Made by a program: the position numbers and the translations under genes
In this document: positions 7,334 through 15,370 of the stretch, one piece after another
How positions within the stretch are numbered: position 1 is the first letter of the stretch
How the letters are laid out: the number at the start of each line of letters is the position of its first letter
DNA from: an uncultured Rivibacter sp.
GTDB taxonomy: Bacteria > Pseudomonadota > Gammaproteobacteria > Burkholderiales > Burkholderiaceae
DNA: 16,276 bases
Assembly: GCA_946481025.1 (NCBI GenBank)
Contig: CAMLNA010000101.1
Coordinates: forward strand, 1 to 16,276
Reading direction: 5' to 3'
Notes under the pieces: generated by a model
Told to the model about the DNA's origin: nothing
The model's database searches: none
What the model saw: only the letters and a program-made list of their open reading frames with translations

Positions 7334-8512
7334 ATGTATCAGCGCTACCGCCTGCCTTTCCTGCGTCAGCTTCTCGCTGAATTTTCGGCCGTCGCCATTC
7401 TCGGACCACGCCAAGTCGGTAAGACAACCATGGCGATGGAGCTGGTTCAGGAGCACCCTTCGGCGATCTACCTCGACCTCGAGTCACCGGCCGACGCAGC
7501 CAAGCTCGCCGACCCCGCGGCCTACTTTGAGACGCACACCGATCGGCTCGTGATCGTTGACGAGGTGCAGCGCCTGCCCGCCCTGTTTCCCGTACTGCGC
7601 GGAGTGATCGACAGCCGCCGCCGTGCCGGACGGCGCGCGGGGCAGTTCTTGCTGCTGGGATCTGCCACCGGGGCCTTGCTGGCCCAGTCGTCCGAGAGTC
7701 TGGCCGGCCGCATTGCCTACATGGAGTTGCAGCCGCTGGCGGCCGCAGAGGTGCCGGCGAAGGAGACGCAACGTCTTTGGGTGCGAGGCGGCTTCCCCGA
7801 GTCATTCATGGCTGCCGCCGATGAGGCCAGTCTGCGCTGGCGCCAGCAGTTCATCGCGACCTACCTCGAGCGCGACATTCCCCAGCTGGGGCCCCGCATC
7901 CCGGCGGAGACGCTGCGCCGTCTGTGGAGCATGCTGGCCCACGAGCAAGGCCAGCTCATCAATGCTGCCAAGCTCGCAGCCTCACTGGCGGTCAGTGGCC
8001 AGACCGTGGCCCGCTATGTCGATCTGCTGTGCGATTTGATGCTCGTGCGCCGGCTGCGCCCCTGGGCTTCGAACGAAGGCAAGCGGCTCGTGCGCACCCC
8101 CAAGGTCTATGTTCGCGACAGCGGCATCGCACATGCGCTGCTCGGCCTCGCCGATTTCGACGACGTGATCGGCCACCCAGTGGCGGGCGGCAGCTGGGAG
8201 GGCTGGGTCATCGAGAACCTGCTGGCCGTCGCACCGCCCGCCGCGCAGGCCTACTTCTACCGAAGCTCGGCAGGTGCCGAGATCGACCTCGTACTCGAGC
8301 TGCCCAGGCGCAAGCGCTGGGCCATCGAGATCAAGCGCAGCAGCGCACCCGTTCCGAGCCGCGGCTTCCACATCGCTGCAGAGGAGCTGAAGGTAACGGA
8401 GCGCCACGTGGTGCACTCTGGCGGCGAGTCGTTTCCGCTGGGCAACGGGGTGAAGGCGAGCACGTTGGCGGACTTGCAGCGGGCGTTGATGGAGCTGGAG
8501 CCGGGGCGGTGA
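7334..8512 (+). CDS. AAA family ATPase with DUF4143 domain
   Basis: This 392-aa protein belongs to the widespread AAA_14/DUF4143 family. The N-terminal ATPase shows Walker A GPRQVGKTT (24-32), Walker B RLVIVDEVQR (71-80) and a sensor-like LLLGSATG (106-113). A winged-helix-like region follows (about 190-265), then a restriction-endonuclease-like C-terminal domain with EIDLVLE (316-322) and EIKRS (332-336), resembling a PD-(D/E)xK core. The biochemical role of the family is unsettled; members are often solitary, variable between strains and suspected of roles in defence or mobile elements. The length is usual and the gene looks intact. ATG 7334 is preferred because the promoter sits immediately upstream. 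The gene is convergent with marR, 10 bases apart. Confidence 0.88.
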   Translation: MYQRYRLPFLRQLLAEFSAVAILGPRQVGKTTMAMELVQEHPSAIYLDLESPADAAKLADPAAYFETHTDRLVIVDEVQRLPALFPVLRGVIDSRRRAGRRAGQFLLLGSATGALLAQSSESLAGRIAYMELQPLAAAEVPAKETQRLWVRGGFPESFMAAADEASLRWRQQFIATYLERDIPQLGPRIPAETLRRLWSMLAHEQGQLINAAKLAASLAVSGQTVARYVDLLCDLMLVRRLRPWASNEGKRLVRTPKVYVRDSGIAHALLGLADFDDVIGHPVAGGSWEGWVIENLLAVAPPAAQAYFYRSSAGAEIDLVLELPRRKRWAIEIKRSSAPVPSRGFHIAAEELKVTERHVVHSGGESFPLGNGVKASTLADLQRALMELEPGR

Positions 8513-8522
8513 TGCGGGGGGC

Positions 8523-8996
8523 TCACACCCTCCGATGCCTCGCCACCTTCTGCAGCAGCTCGATCAGCATCGCCCGCTCCGCCGGGCTCAGGTGCCGCAG
8601 CGGCTCGTTCTCCATGGTGAGCGACGTCTCGTGCGCCTTCCGGGCCAGCGCGGAGCCCTCCTCGGTGAGCAGGATGTGCTGCGAGCGCCGGTCGGTCTCG
8701 TTGCGCACGCGGGTCACCAGCCCGCGCTCCTGCATGCGGTCGAGCAGGATGGTGACGTTGGGAGCGGTCACCGCGAGGGTCTGGCACAGCTGCTTCTGCG
8801 TGACGTCCTTGTTCGACATCAGCAGCAGCAGGATGGTGAACTCCACCGGCCGCAGCTTGAGCGGCTGGCCGATGTTCTTGAAGAAGATCTTGCGGGCGGG
8901 GATGTCGGCCTGCGCGAGGTTGTAGCCCATCACGTGGGCGAGCGCGCTCTGGTCGAGGCCGCCGTGCTCGTGCTTGTTGGCGTCTGAATCTGGCAT
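8523..8996 (-). CDS. MarR family transcriptional regulator of the catabolic cluster
   Basis: The 157-aa protein has a winged helix at about 48-115: recognition helix region LAVTAPNVTILLDRMQERGLV (within 74-94) and a wing with the typical D102-R103-R104 turn before HILLTEEG (107-114). MarR proteins bind palindromes as dimers. Known relatives beside hydroxycinnamate genes (HcaR, CouR, FerC) are repressors released by hydroxycinnamoyl-CoA, and the position as last gene of this cluster suggests the same. A 19-bp palindrome lies just upstream of its start and may be an autoregulatory operator. The start is the ATG at 8996, which fits family length with an N-terminal extension of about 20 polar residues. 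Confidence 0.9.
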   Translation of the reverse strand: MPDSDANKHEHGGLDQSALAHVMGYNLAQADIPARKIFFKNIGQPLKLRPVEFTILLLLMSNKDVTQKQLCQTLAVTAPNVTILLDRMQERGLVTRVRNETDRRSQHILLTEEGSALARKAHETSLTMENEPLRHLSPAERAMLIELLQKVARHRRV

Positions 8997-9012
8997 GGCG
9001 TCGCCAGTGTAT

Positions 9013-9031
9013 GCATCCCCCGGGGGGATGC
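9013..9031. promoter_or_regulatory. 19-bp perfect palindrome upstream of marR
   Basis: GCATCCCCC (9013-9021) and GGGGGATGC (9023-9031) are exact inverted arms around one central base. The site is 17 bp upstream of the marR ATG and lies between it and the acyl-CoA dehydrogenase gene. On the minus strand a weak -10-like TACACT follows it. No T-run is present on either side, so an operator is more likely than a terminator. Confidence 0.55.
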
Positions 9032-9073
9032 GGTCCGGCTCGGCCGGCGAAATCCAGGTTGACGCAGGGTGTC

Positions 9074-10807
9074 TCACGACACGGCCGCCTCGTCGAGCCA
9101 GGGCAGGGCGGCGTGGCGCGCCAGCACGCGTTGCCAGCAGGCGCCCGCTTCCGGCAGCAGCCATTCGCGGCCGTAGCGGGCGATGGCGAGCTTGTGCTCG
9201 CGCAGGCGCTCGTCGGGCTGTGCCAGCGCGGCCCTGGCGCTGCGGGCCCAGGCCCAGGCGAGCAGCGCATGACCCACGCCTTCCAGGTAGTCGCCGGCCA
9301 CGCGAAGTGGCCATTCGGTGTCTTCGGCATGGCCTTCGACCAGTGCCGCGGTCGCCTGCCTCACGGCCTCGATCTGCTGCTGCAGCGCCGTGCCGGCCGT
9401 TGCGGTGGCCGCGCGTTCGGCGCACAGCGCCACTTCCTGCGCCAGCTCGTCGAGCAGCGCACCGAGCGCGGCGCCGCCGTCGCCCAGCACCTTGCGCTGC
9501 AGCAGGTCCACCGCCTGGATCTCGTTGGTGCCTTCGTAGACGAGGGCGATGCGGGCGTCGCGCACGCTCTGCTCGATGCCCCAGTCGTGCAGGTAGCCGT
9601 GGCCGCCCCACACCTGCTGCGCGTCGCTCGCGCCTTCGAACCCCAGCCGGGTGAGCAGCGACTTCAGCACCGGCGTGAGCAGCGCCACGTGGCCCTGCGC
9701 GGCCGGCTCGTCGAGCAGCATCGCGCACCAGTAGGCCAGCACCCGCGAGCCCTCGGTGCGGGCCTGCAGCGCCCACAGCGTGCGGCGCATCGCGGGGTGC
9801 AGCGCTATCGGATCGGCAGGCCCCGCGGGTGAGCCTTCGGGTCGTCGCAGCGCCCGCATCTGCACCCGCTCGAAGGCGTAGCGCAGCGCGTTCTGCGTGG
9901 CCATCTCCAGGTGTCCCAGGCCTTGCATCGCCACCTGCAGCCGTGCGGCGTTCATCATCACGAACATCGCGGCCAGGCCGCGGTGCGGCTCGCCGATGAG
10001 CCAGCCGGTGGCGGCCTCGAAGCGGAGGGTGCAGGTGGCGCTGCCCTTGATGCCCATCTTCTTTTCCACGCCGTCGCAGCCCACGCCGTTGGCCGTGCCG
10101 TCGGGCAGCAGCCTGGGCACCAGCGCGAGCGACAGGCCCTTGCTGCCGGGCGGAGCGTCCGGCAGGCGGCACAGCACGAGGTGGACGATGTTGTCGGTGA
10201 GGTCGTGATCGCCGCCCGAGATGAAGATCTTGGTGCCCGACACGCGCACGCTGCCGTCGGCCTGCGGCTCTGCGCGGGTGCGCAACAGGCCCAGGTCGCT
10301 GCCGGCATGGGCCTCGGTGAGGCACATGGTGGCGAGCCATTCGCCGCTCACGATCTTTGCCAGGTAGCGCTGCTGCAGCTCCGGTGTGCCGTGGGCCTTG
10401 AGGCATTCGTAGGCGCCATGCGCGAGGCCCGGGTACATGGTCCAGGCGTGGCAGGCGCTGTTGAGCATCTCGTACAGCGCCATGTTCACGAGTTGCGGCA
10501 GGCCTTGGCCGCCCCAGGCGGGGTCGCAGGCGAGGGCGGGCCAGCCGCCTTCGACGAACTGGCGATACGCGTGGCGATAGCCGGCCGGCAGGCTCACCCG
10601 ACCCGCCTCCCAGCGGCAGCCGGAGCTGTCGCCTTCGGCATTCACCGGCTGGAGGACCTCCGCCGCAAAGCGGCCGGCTTCCTCGAGCACCTGGGTCGCT
10701 GTGTCGGCATCGAGGCCGCTGTCGCCGGCCGCCCATCGGGCCGGCGCTTCCAGCACCTGCTCGATCACGAATCGCATGTCGGCCAGCGGCGGCCGGTAGT
10801 GCCACAT
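9074..10807 (-). CDS. Acyl-CoA dehydrogenase, large FadE/DmdC-like type
   Basis: At 577 aa this FAD enzyme is the long form, with an extra C-terminal domain (about 455-577) compared with classical 380-aa dehydrogenases. It oxidises an acyl-CoA to the trans-2-enoyl-CoA. Visible motifs are MCLTEAHAGSDLG (161-173, FAD/substrate signature), SGTKIFISGGDHD (190-202) and ALVYEGTNEIQ (421-431), in which E425 is the expected catalytic base. The start codon lies 6 bases after the stop of the Bug gene, which shows transcriptional coupling. In this cluster it could desaturate a phenylpropanoyl-CoA to the cinnamoyl-CoA level; the true substrate is inferred. Confidence 0.92.
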   Translation of the reverse strand: MWHYRPPLADMRFVIEQVLEAPARWAAGDSGLDADTATQVLEEAGRFAAEVLQPVNAEGDSSGCRWEAGRVSLPAGYRHAYRQFVEGGWPALACDPAWGGQGLPQLVNMALYEMLNSACHAWTMYPGLAHGAYECLKAHGTPELQQRYLAKIVSGEWLATMCLTEAHAGSDLGLLRTRAEPQADGSVRVSGTKIFISGGDHDLTDNIVHLVLCRLPDAPPGSKGLSLALVPRLLPDGTANGVGCDGVEKKMGIKGSATCTLRFEAATGWLIGEPHRGLAAMFVMMNAARLQVAMQGLGHLEMATQNALRYAFERVQMRALRRPEGSPAGPADPIALHPAMRRTLWALQARTEGSRVLAYWCAMLLDEPAAQGHVALLTPVLKSLLTRLGFEGASDAQQVWGGHGYLHDWGIEQSVRDARIALVYEGTNEIQAVDLLQRKVLGDGGAALGALLDELAQEVALCAERAATATAGTALQQQIEAVRQATAALVEGHAEDTEWPLRVAGDYLEGVGHALLAWAWARSARAALAQPDERLREHKLAIARYGREWLLPEAGACWQRVLARHAALPWLDEAAVS

Positions 10808-10813
10808 CGCCGG

Positions 10814-11806
10814 TCAGGCCTCCGGCGTGAAGCCCACCCGCTTGACGATCGGGCCCCAGGCCTGGTTCTCGGACTTCACCGACGCGGCGAGCTGCGCCGG
10901 CGTGTTGGCGCCCGCTTCCAGGCCCAGCTGCAGGAAGCCGTCGATCACGTCCTGCGCCTGCGAGGCGGCCTTGATGGCCGCCGCCGCGCGGTTGATGTGC
11001 TCGGCGGGCGTTTTGGCCGGCGCGAAGAAGCCGTACCACTCGGTGATGGTCATGTCCTTGTAGCCGAGTTCCGAGTAGGTGGGCACGTCGGGCGCGAAGC
11101 GCGAGCGCCTGGGGCCCGAGGTGGCCAGCAGGCGCAGCTTGCCCGAGGCGAGGTGGGGCAGGTAGTCGCCGATGGGCGAGGACATCGACGCGATCTGGCC
11201 GCCCAGCAGGTCCTGGATGCCGGGCGCGGAGCCGCGATAGGGCACGTGCTTCAGGTCCACGTCGCTTTCCTTGGACAGCAGCGCGCCCAGGAAGTGGGGC
11301 GGCGAGCCGGTGGCCGGCGAGCCGTAGTTCGCGTCCTTCGGGTTGGCCTTCGCCCAGGCGAGGAAGTCCTTCATGGTCTTCACGCTGTCGGGCACGGCGG
11401 GGCCCACGCCGAAGCCGAAGGCGATGGTGCAGGCGGTGGAGACGGGGATGAAGTCCTCGAAGCTGTTGTAGGCGAGCTTCTGGTAGACGTGCGGATACAG
11501 CGTGATGATCGACGCGGGCGTGAGCAGGAAGGTGCTGCCGTCGGGAGGCGTGTTCTTCACCATCTCGGCCGCGATGCGGCCGCCGGCACCCGGCTTGTTC
11601 TCGACGATCACATTCTTCGCATACACGCCGCGCATCTTTTCAGCGATGCGGCGCGTCACCGCGTCGGTGGTGCCGCCGGCCGGAAAGCCGACCACCAGCT
11701 TGGCAAGCTCCAGCGTTGGCGCAGCCTGCGCGCCCGCGCGCAGCGGCAGTGCGCTCACGGCCGCACCCGCGGCCACGGTGTTGATGAACTGTCTGCGATT
11801 CCACAT
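10814..11806 (-). CDS. Bug/TctC-family periplasmic substrate-binding protein
   Basis: The 330-aa protein is of the tripartite tricarboxylate transporter receptor family, greatly expanded in Burkholderiales. The N-terminus has a twin-arginine-like signal (NRRQFIN at 3-9, hydrophobic 10-22, cleavage likely after AGAQA at 24-28). Family motifs are VVGFPAGGTTDAVTRRIAE (38-56) and VENKPGAGG (68-76). These proteins bind carboxylates in the periplasm. No TctA/TctB membrane genes are present here, so it is an orphan receptor that may use a distant transporter or act in sensing. A strong GAGGAG ribosome site precedes the ATG at 11806. It lies 58 bp downstream of the SDR gene, across a heptamer repeat. 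Confidence 0.93.
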   Translation of the reverse strand: MWNRRQFINTVAAGAAVSALPLRAGAQAAPTLELAKLVVGFPAGGTTDAVTRRIAEKMRGVYAKNVIVENKPGAGGRIAAEMVKNTPPDGSTFLLTPASIITLYPHVYQKLAYNSFEDFIPVSTACTIAFGFGVGPAVPDSVKTMKDFLAWAKANPKDANYGSPATGSPPHFLGALLSKESDVDLKHVPYRGSAPGIQDLLGGQIASMSSPIGDYLPHLASGKLRLLATSGPRRSRFAPDVPTYSELGYKDMTITEWYGFFAPAKTPAEHINRAAAAIKAASQAQDVIDGFLQLGLEAGANTPAQLAASVKSENQAWGPIVKRVGFTPEA

Positions 11807-11826
11807 GCTTGTCTCCTCTTTTGGTC

Positions 11827-11861
11827 GTGACTGGTGACTTGTGACGGGTGACCCGTGACGG
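11827..11861. repeat. Five tandem heptamers GTGACNN between the SDR and Bug genes
   Basis: GTGAC starts at 11827, 11834, 11841, 11848 and 11855, exactly 7 bp apart, with two variable bases in each unit (read as GTCAC on the coding strand). The array occupies most of the 58-bp spacer, directly upstream of the Bug ribosome site. It is non-coding, so length changes would alter spacing and not frame. Confidence 0.85.
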
Positions 11862-11864
11862 CCA

Positions 11865-12629
11865 CTACCGCGGCGGCAGGCGCAGGGCGCCGTCCAGGCG
11901 GATCACTTCGCCGTTCAACGATGCATTGGCCACGATGTGCGCGGCCAGCTGCGCGAACTCTTCCGGCTTGCCCAGCCGCTTGGGGAAGGGGATGCTCGCC
12001 GCCAGCGACTGCTGCACGTCCTCGGGCAGCTTGTGGAGCAGCGGCGTGAGGAAGAGGCCCGGCGCGATGGTGCACACGCGCACGCCGTGCTGCGCCAGGT
12101 CGCGCGCCAGCGGCAGCGTGAGGGATACCAGGCCGCCTTTTGATGCGGCATAGGCCTCCTGGCCCACCTGGCCGTCGAAGGCGGCCACCGACGCGGTGTT
12201 GACGATCACGCCGCGTTCGCCGTCTTCGAGCGGCTCGTTCCTCGCCATTTCGGCCGCGGCGAGGCGGATGGCGTTGAAGGTGCCGACGAGGTTCACGTCG
12301 ATCACCCGCTTGAAGTCTTCGAGCGGCATGGCCGTGCCGTCCTTGCCGACCACGCGCCTGGCGCCGCCGATGCCGGCCACGTTCATGAGTGCCCGCACGG
12401 GGCCGAAGGCCTCGCGCGTGGCGGCAATGGCCTGCTCGATGCTCGCGCTGTCGGTGATGTCGCAGCGCAGGCCGAGGCCGCCGATCTCCTGCGCCACGGC
12501 CTGCGCGCCCTCGGCATTGACGTCGAGCACCGCCACCTTGGCGCCTTGCCGTGCCAGCTCGCGCGCGGTTTCGGCGCCGAGGCCGGAGCCGCCGCCTGTC
12601 ACGATGACGGCCTTGCCCTGGATCTTCAT
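11865..12629 (-). CDS. Short-chain dehydrogenase, 3-hydroxyacyl-CoA dehydrogenase type II (HSD10)-like
   Basis: The 254-aa SDR has the classical TGGGSGLG cofactor loop (11-18), D36 at the end of beta-2 (prefers NAD over NADP), NVAG (83-86, where NNAG is usual), S147, Y160 and K164 as the catalytic residues. The TAPG-like turn is IAPGLFLTPLL (188-198). The overall pattern, including the long loop with ERGVIVNTASVAAFDGQVGQ (138-157), resembles HSD17B10-type enzymes that oxidise 3-hydroxyacyl-CoA to 3-ketoacyl-CoA. With the adjacent crotonase and synthetase this supplies the third step of side-chain beta-oxidation. A ribosome site (AGAAGGAA) precedes the ATG, and the gene is 16 bases behind the synthetase gene. 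Confidence 0.92.
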   Translation of the reverse strand: MKIQGKAVIVTGGGSGLGAETARELARQGAKVAVLDVNAEGAQAVAQEIGGLGLRCDITDSASIEQAIAATREAFGPVRALMNVAGIGGARRVVGKDGTAMPLEDFKRVIDVNLVGTFNAIRLAAAEMARNEPLEDGERGVIVNTASVAAFDGQVGQEAYAASKGGLVSLTLPLARDLAQHGVRVCTIAPGLFLTPLLHKLPEDVQQSLAASIPFPKRLGKPEEFAQLAAHIVANASLNGEVIRLDGALRLPPR

Positions 12630-12645
12630 GGATGCGTTCCTTCTT

Positions 12646-14505
12646 TCACTTGCGAGGCAGGATCACATACGGGTCGCTGCCCGCGCCCTCGTACAGGGCC
12701 TCGACCAGCGAGGCGCGGTGGGCGAGCACCGCGCGCTGGTTGATGGAGCCCTTGTCGGTGACCTCGCCCTTGTCGATGGAAGGCGGCTCCGCCAGCACGT
12801 GGGTGCGCGCCACGCGGTTGGCGCTGCCGGTGCCGGTGCGCCACAGCTCGTCGGCCAGCTGCTGGAAGAACTCGCGCACCTTCGGGTGGTGCAGCACCTC
12901 GGGCGCAGGGGTCGAGGCCGCCAGGCCGGCGAGCTTGCGGCATTCGTCGAGCCGCGGGAACACCAGCATGCCGAGCTCGTTGCGGTTGAGGCCGGTGATC
13001 ACCGCGTCCTGCACGCACGGCGCCCCGGCCGCGATGATCCGGGCCCGCAGCGGGCCCACGCTCACGAAGGTGCCGGTGGCGAGCTTGAAGTCTTCTGCAA
13101 TGCGGCCGTCGAACAGCAGGCCCTTCTGCGGATCCGCCGGGTCCACGTACTTGACCGCGTCGCCGGTGCGGTAGTAGCCCTCTTCGTCGAAGGCCTCGGC
13201 GGTGAGCTCGGCCTGGCGCCAGTAGCCCGGCATGACGTTGGGGCCGCGGAAGCGCACCTCCACCTTGCCGTCCACCGGCACCAGCTTCACGTCCACGCCG
13301 GGGCAGGGCAGGCCGATGTGGCCCGAGCGCACTTCCGGGCCCTTCAGCGCGAACATGCACGAGGGTGCGGTTTCGGTCATGCCGAGGCCGGTGATCACCG
13401 GCACGCGCGCGCCGATGGTGCGTTCGCCCAGCCGGTCGAGCTGGTCCCACACCGCCTGTGACAGTCCGGCCCCCGCAAACATGAAGGCCTGCACGCGGCG
13501 GAACAGCGACTCGCGCAGCACGTCGTCGGTTTCCATCGCCGCGGCGAGTTCCTCGAAACCCTTGGGCACGTTGAAGTACACGGTGGGCGAGATCTCGCGC
13601 AGGTTGCGCAGCGTCTCGGCCATGCCGTTCGCCGTGGGCTTGCCTTCGTCGATGTAGAGCGTGCCGCCGTTGTAGAGCGTGAGGCCCACGTTGTGGTTGC
13701 CGCCGAAGGTGTGGTTCCACGGCAGCCAGTCCACCAGCACCGGCGGCTCGTCGGCCAGGAAGGCCATGCTCTGGCGCAGCATCTGCTGGTTGGCGCACAC
13801 CATGCGCTGCGTGTTGATCACGCCCTTGGGGGCCTTCGTCGAGCCGGAGGTGAACAGGAACTTGACGATGGTGTCGGGGCCCACCTGAGCCTGGGCCGCA
13901 TCGACCCCGGGTCCGGGCTCGGTGTCGAGCAGGGCGGCGAAGGGCGTGGTCTCGCGCCCTTCGAGCGCGCCCGCGGTCAGCACCACTTCCACGTCGTCGG
14001 CCACCACGGCGGCGATGGCTTTGCCGTACGCCGGCCCGCTGGCGAACACCAGCCCCGGCGTGACCGTGGCGACGATGTGCTTGAGCTTGCCGTAGTCCTG
14101 CGATACGAGCGAATACGCGGGCGACACCGGCACATGGGGCACGCCGGCCCACATGGCGCCGAGGGCCAGCGTCAGGTGCTCGAGGTCGTTGTCGGACAGG
14201 ATCGCGATCGGCCGCTCCACCGAGAGGCCGCGCTGCACCAGCGCCTGGCCCACCGCGCGGGCGCGCTGCAGCATCTGCGCGTAGCTGATGCGTTCCCAGT
14301 CGCCGCCGTCGCGGCGCTTCGCCACGAAGGTGCGGTCGGGCGCTTCACGGGCCCAGTGCGCCAGCTTGTCGGTCAGGCGCGCCGGGTAGGCGCCCAGCGG
14401 CTCGGTGGAGCGCAGCACCTGCACGCCGCCGGCGTGTTCCTGCAGCGTGGCGCTCAGGCAGCCGCCGATGCGGGTCGCCTTGTACGTGGCTTGCGTCGTG
14501 GCCAT
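12646..14505 (-). CDS. fcs: Feruloyl-CoA synthetase-type acyl-CoA ligase
   Basis: This 619-aa ANL-superfamily ligase makes an acyl-adenylate and then an acyl-CoA. Visible core motifs are the P-loop TSGSTKAPKG (219-228), LPWNHTFGG (261-269), GLGMTETAP (373-381), YRTGD (445-449), the hinge FDGRIAEDFKLATG (465-478) and the C-terminal catalytic Lys region DKGEVTDKG (578-586, probably K585). The DFKLATGTFVSVGPLR form of the hinge is typical of the feruloyl-CoA synthetase subfamily in Proteobacteria, which acts on ferulate, p-coumarate or related aryl acids. The exact acid is not provable here. It follows the crotonase gene with only 4 bases between stop and start, so the two are co-translated. Confidence 0.88.
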   Translation of the reverse strand: MATTQATYKATRIGGCLSATLQEHAGGVQVLRSTEPLGAYPARLTDKLAHWAREAPDRTFVAKRRDGGDWERISYAQMLQRARAVGQALVQRGLSVERPIAILSDNDLEHLTLALGAMWAGVPHVPVSPAYSLVSQDYGKLKHIVATVTPGLVFASGPAYGKAIAAVVADDVEVVLTAGALEGRETTPFAALLDTEPGPGVDAAQAQVGPDTIVKFLFTSGSTKAPKGVINTQRMVCANQQMLRQSMAFLADEPPVLVDWLPWNHTFGGNHNVGLTLYNGGTLYIDEGKPTANGMAETLRNLREISPTVYFNVPKGFEELAAAMETDDVLRESLFRRVQAFMFAGAGLSQAVWDQLDRLGERTIGARVPVITGLGMTETAPSCMFALKGPEVRSGHIGLPCPGVDVKLVPVDGKVEVRFRGPNVMPGYWRQAELTAEAFDEEGYYRTGDAVKYVDPADPQKGLLFDGRIAEDFKLATGTFVSVGPLRARIIAAGAPCVQDAVITGLNRNELGMLVFPRLDECRKLAGLAASTPAPEVLHHPKVREFFQQLADELWRTGTGSANRVARTHVLAEPPSIDKGEVTDKGSINQRAVLAHRASLVEALYEGAGSDPYVILPRK

Positions 14506-14509
14506 GAGA

Positions 14510-15316
14510 TCAACCCTTGCTGACCTTGCCGGCGCGCTTCTCCAGGAAGTCGCGCATGCGCTGCTTGGCCGCGTCGTCGCCCTGGGCGATGGCCGCCATG
14601 AGCGATTCGACGAACAGCCCGTCGGGCTGCGACAGGTCGGCGATGCGCGGCAGCGCCTGCATCACCGCGAAGTTGGAGAGCGGCGCATTGGTGGCGATCT
14701 TGCGGGCCAGCTCGATGCCCTTGGCGACGCCGGCACCGTCGGCCACGCGGTAGTGCGACAGGCCCACCGCCTGGCCTTCCTCGGCGTCGAGCACGCGGCC
14801 GGTCAGCATCATGTCGGCCATGCGCGAGGCGCCGATGAGCCGGGGCACCCGGGCCGAGCCGCCGCCGCCCACGAACAGGCCGCGCTGCCCTTCGGGCAGG
14901 CCGTAGAAGGTGCTCGATTCGGCCACGCGGATGTGGCAGGCGCTCGCGATCTCGAGCCCGCCGCCCACCACCGCGCCGTGCAGCACCGCCACCACCGGCA
15001 CGCGGCCGAACTGCAGCTGGTCGAGCGCCGCATGCCACATGCGCGAATGCGCCACGCCCTCGAACACGCTTCGCTCGCCCAGTTCCGACAGGTCGAGCCC
15101 GGCGCAGAAGTGCTCGCCTTCGCCGGAGAGCACCACCGCACGCACGGCCTCGGGCAGGTTGATGAAGCAGGTGTGCAGCTGGGTGACGAGCGTGTCGTTC
15201 ACCGCGTTGCGCTTGATCGGGCGGTTGAGCCGCACGTGGGCCACGGCGCCGTCGAGTTCGATCTTCAGCAGGTCGAGCGCGGCGAGAAGGGAGGTGGGGG
15301 CGGAAGCAGAAGTCAT
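14510..15316 (-). CDS. Enoyl-CoA hydratase/isomerase (crotonase) family protein, first gene of the cluster
   Basis: The 268-aa crotonase shows oxyanion-hole segments HFCAGLDL (69-76) and HGAVVGGGLEIA (113-124). It keeps both classical acid/base glutamates: E122 (in GGGLEIA) and E142 (in GLPEGQRG), equivalent to rat Glu144 and Glu164. Hydroxycinnamoyl-CoA hydratase-lyase, as I recall, has Ser at the first position (S123) with E143 and Y239, so this protein looks like a plain hydratase and not an aldehyde-releasing lyase. It probably hydrates an aryl-enoyl-CoA to the 3-hydroxy form used by the SDR. No strong ribosome site is seen before the ATG at 15316. It opens a six-gene minus-strand run that starts at an AT-rich divergent promoter region. 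Confidence 0.88.
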   Translation of the reverse strand: MTSASAPTSLLAALDLLKIELDGAVAHVRLNRPIKRNAVNDTLVTQLHTCFINLPEAVRAVVLSGEGEHFCAGLDLSELGERSVFEGVAHSRMWHAALDQLQFGRVPVVAVLHGAVVGGGLEIASACHIRVAESSTFYGLPEGQRGLFVGGGGSARVPRLIGASRMADMMLTGRVLDAEEGQAVGLSHYRVADGAGVAKGIELARKIATNAPLSNFAVMQALPRIADLSQPDGLFVESLMAAIAQGDDAAKQRMRDFLEKRAGKVSKG

Positions 15317-15335
15317 GGGGGCGAGCTCAGTCCAT

Positions 15336-15362
15336 CAATTGGTTAACAATACTAATCATTTG
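15336..15362 (-). promoter_or_regulatory. Candidate MarR-type operator of the catabolic cluster
   Basis: CAATTGGTTA (15336-15345) and TAATCATTTG (15353-15362) form an inverted repeat matching at 8 of 10 positions across a 7-base spacer, 20 bp upstream of the crotonase start. The AT-rich patch stands out against its surroundings and includes a -10-like TAGTAT on the minus strand (15354-15349). It is well placed for repression by the cluster's MarR protein, though no similarity to the marR-proximal palindrome is seen. Confidence 0.5.
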
Positions 15363-15370
15363 GAGGGGGT

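Noticed and set aside
8523..11039. An 838-codon frame continuous with MarR and reading through the dehydrogenase region
   Set aside because: Only the last 157 residues (from the ATG at 8996) look like protein; the rest is an off-frame reading of the dehydrogenase and Bug genes.
9911..11830. A 639-codon plus-strand open frame over the acyl-CoA dehydrogenase and Bug genes
   Set aside because: Shadow frame: composition is Gly/Ala/Arg/His-rich, and both opposite-strand genes have complete family motifs.
11827..11861. The GTGAC array as a CRISPR or replication iterons
   Set aside because: Units are only 7 bp with 2-bp variable parts, and no cas or replication gene is nearby.
14510..15316. Hydroxycinnamoyl-CoA hydratase-lyase (ech/HCHL)
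   Set aside because: Position 122 is Glu where the hydratase-lyase has Ser, so a plain hydratase fits better, although the context is the same pathway.
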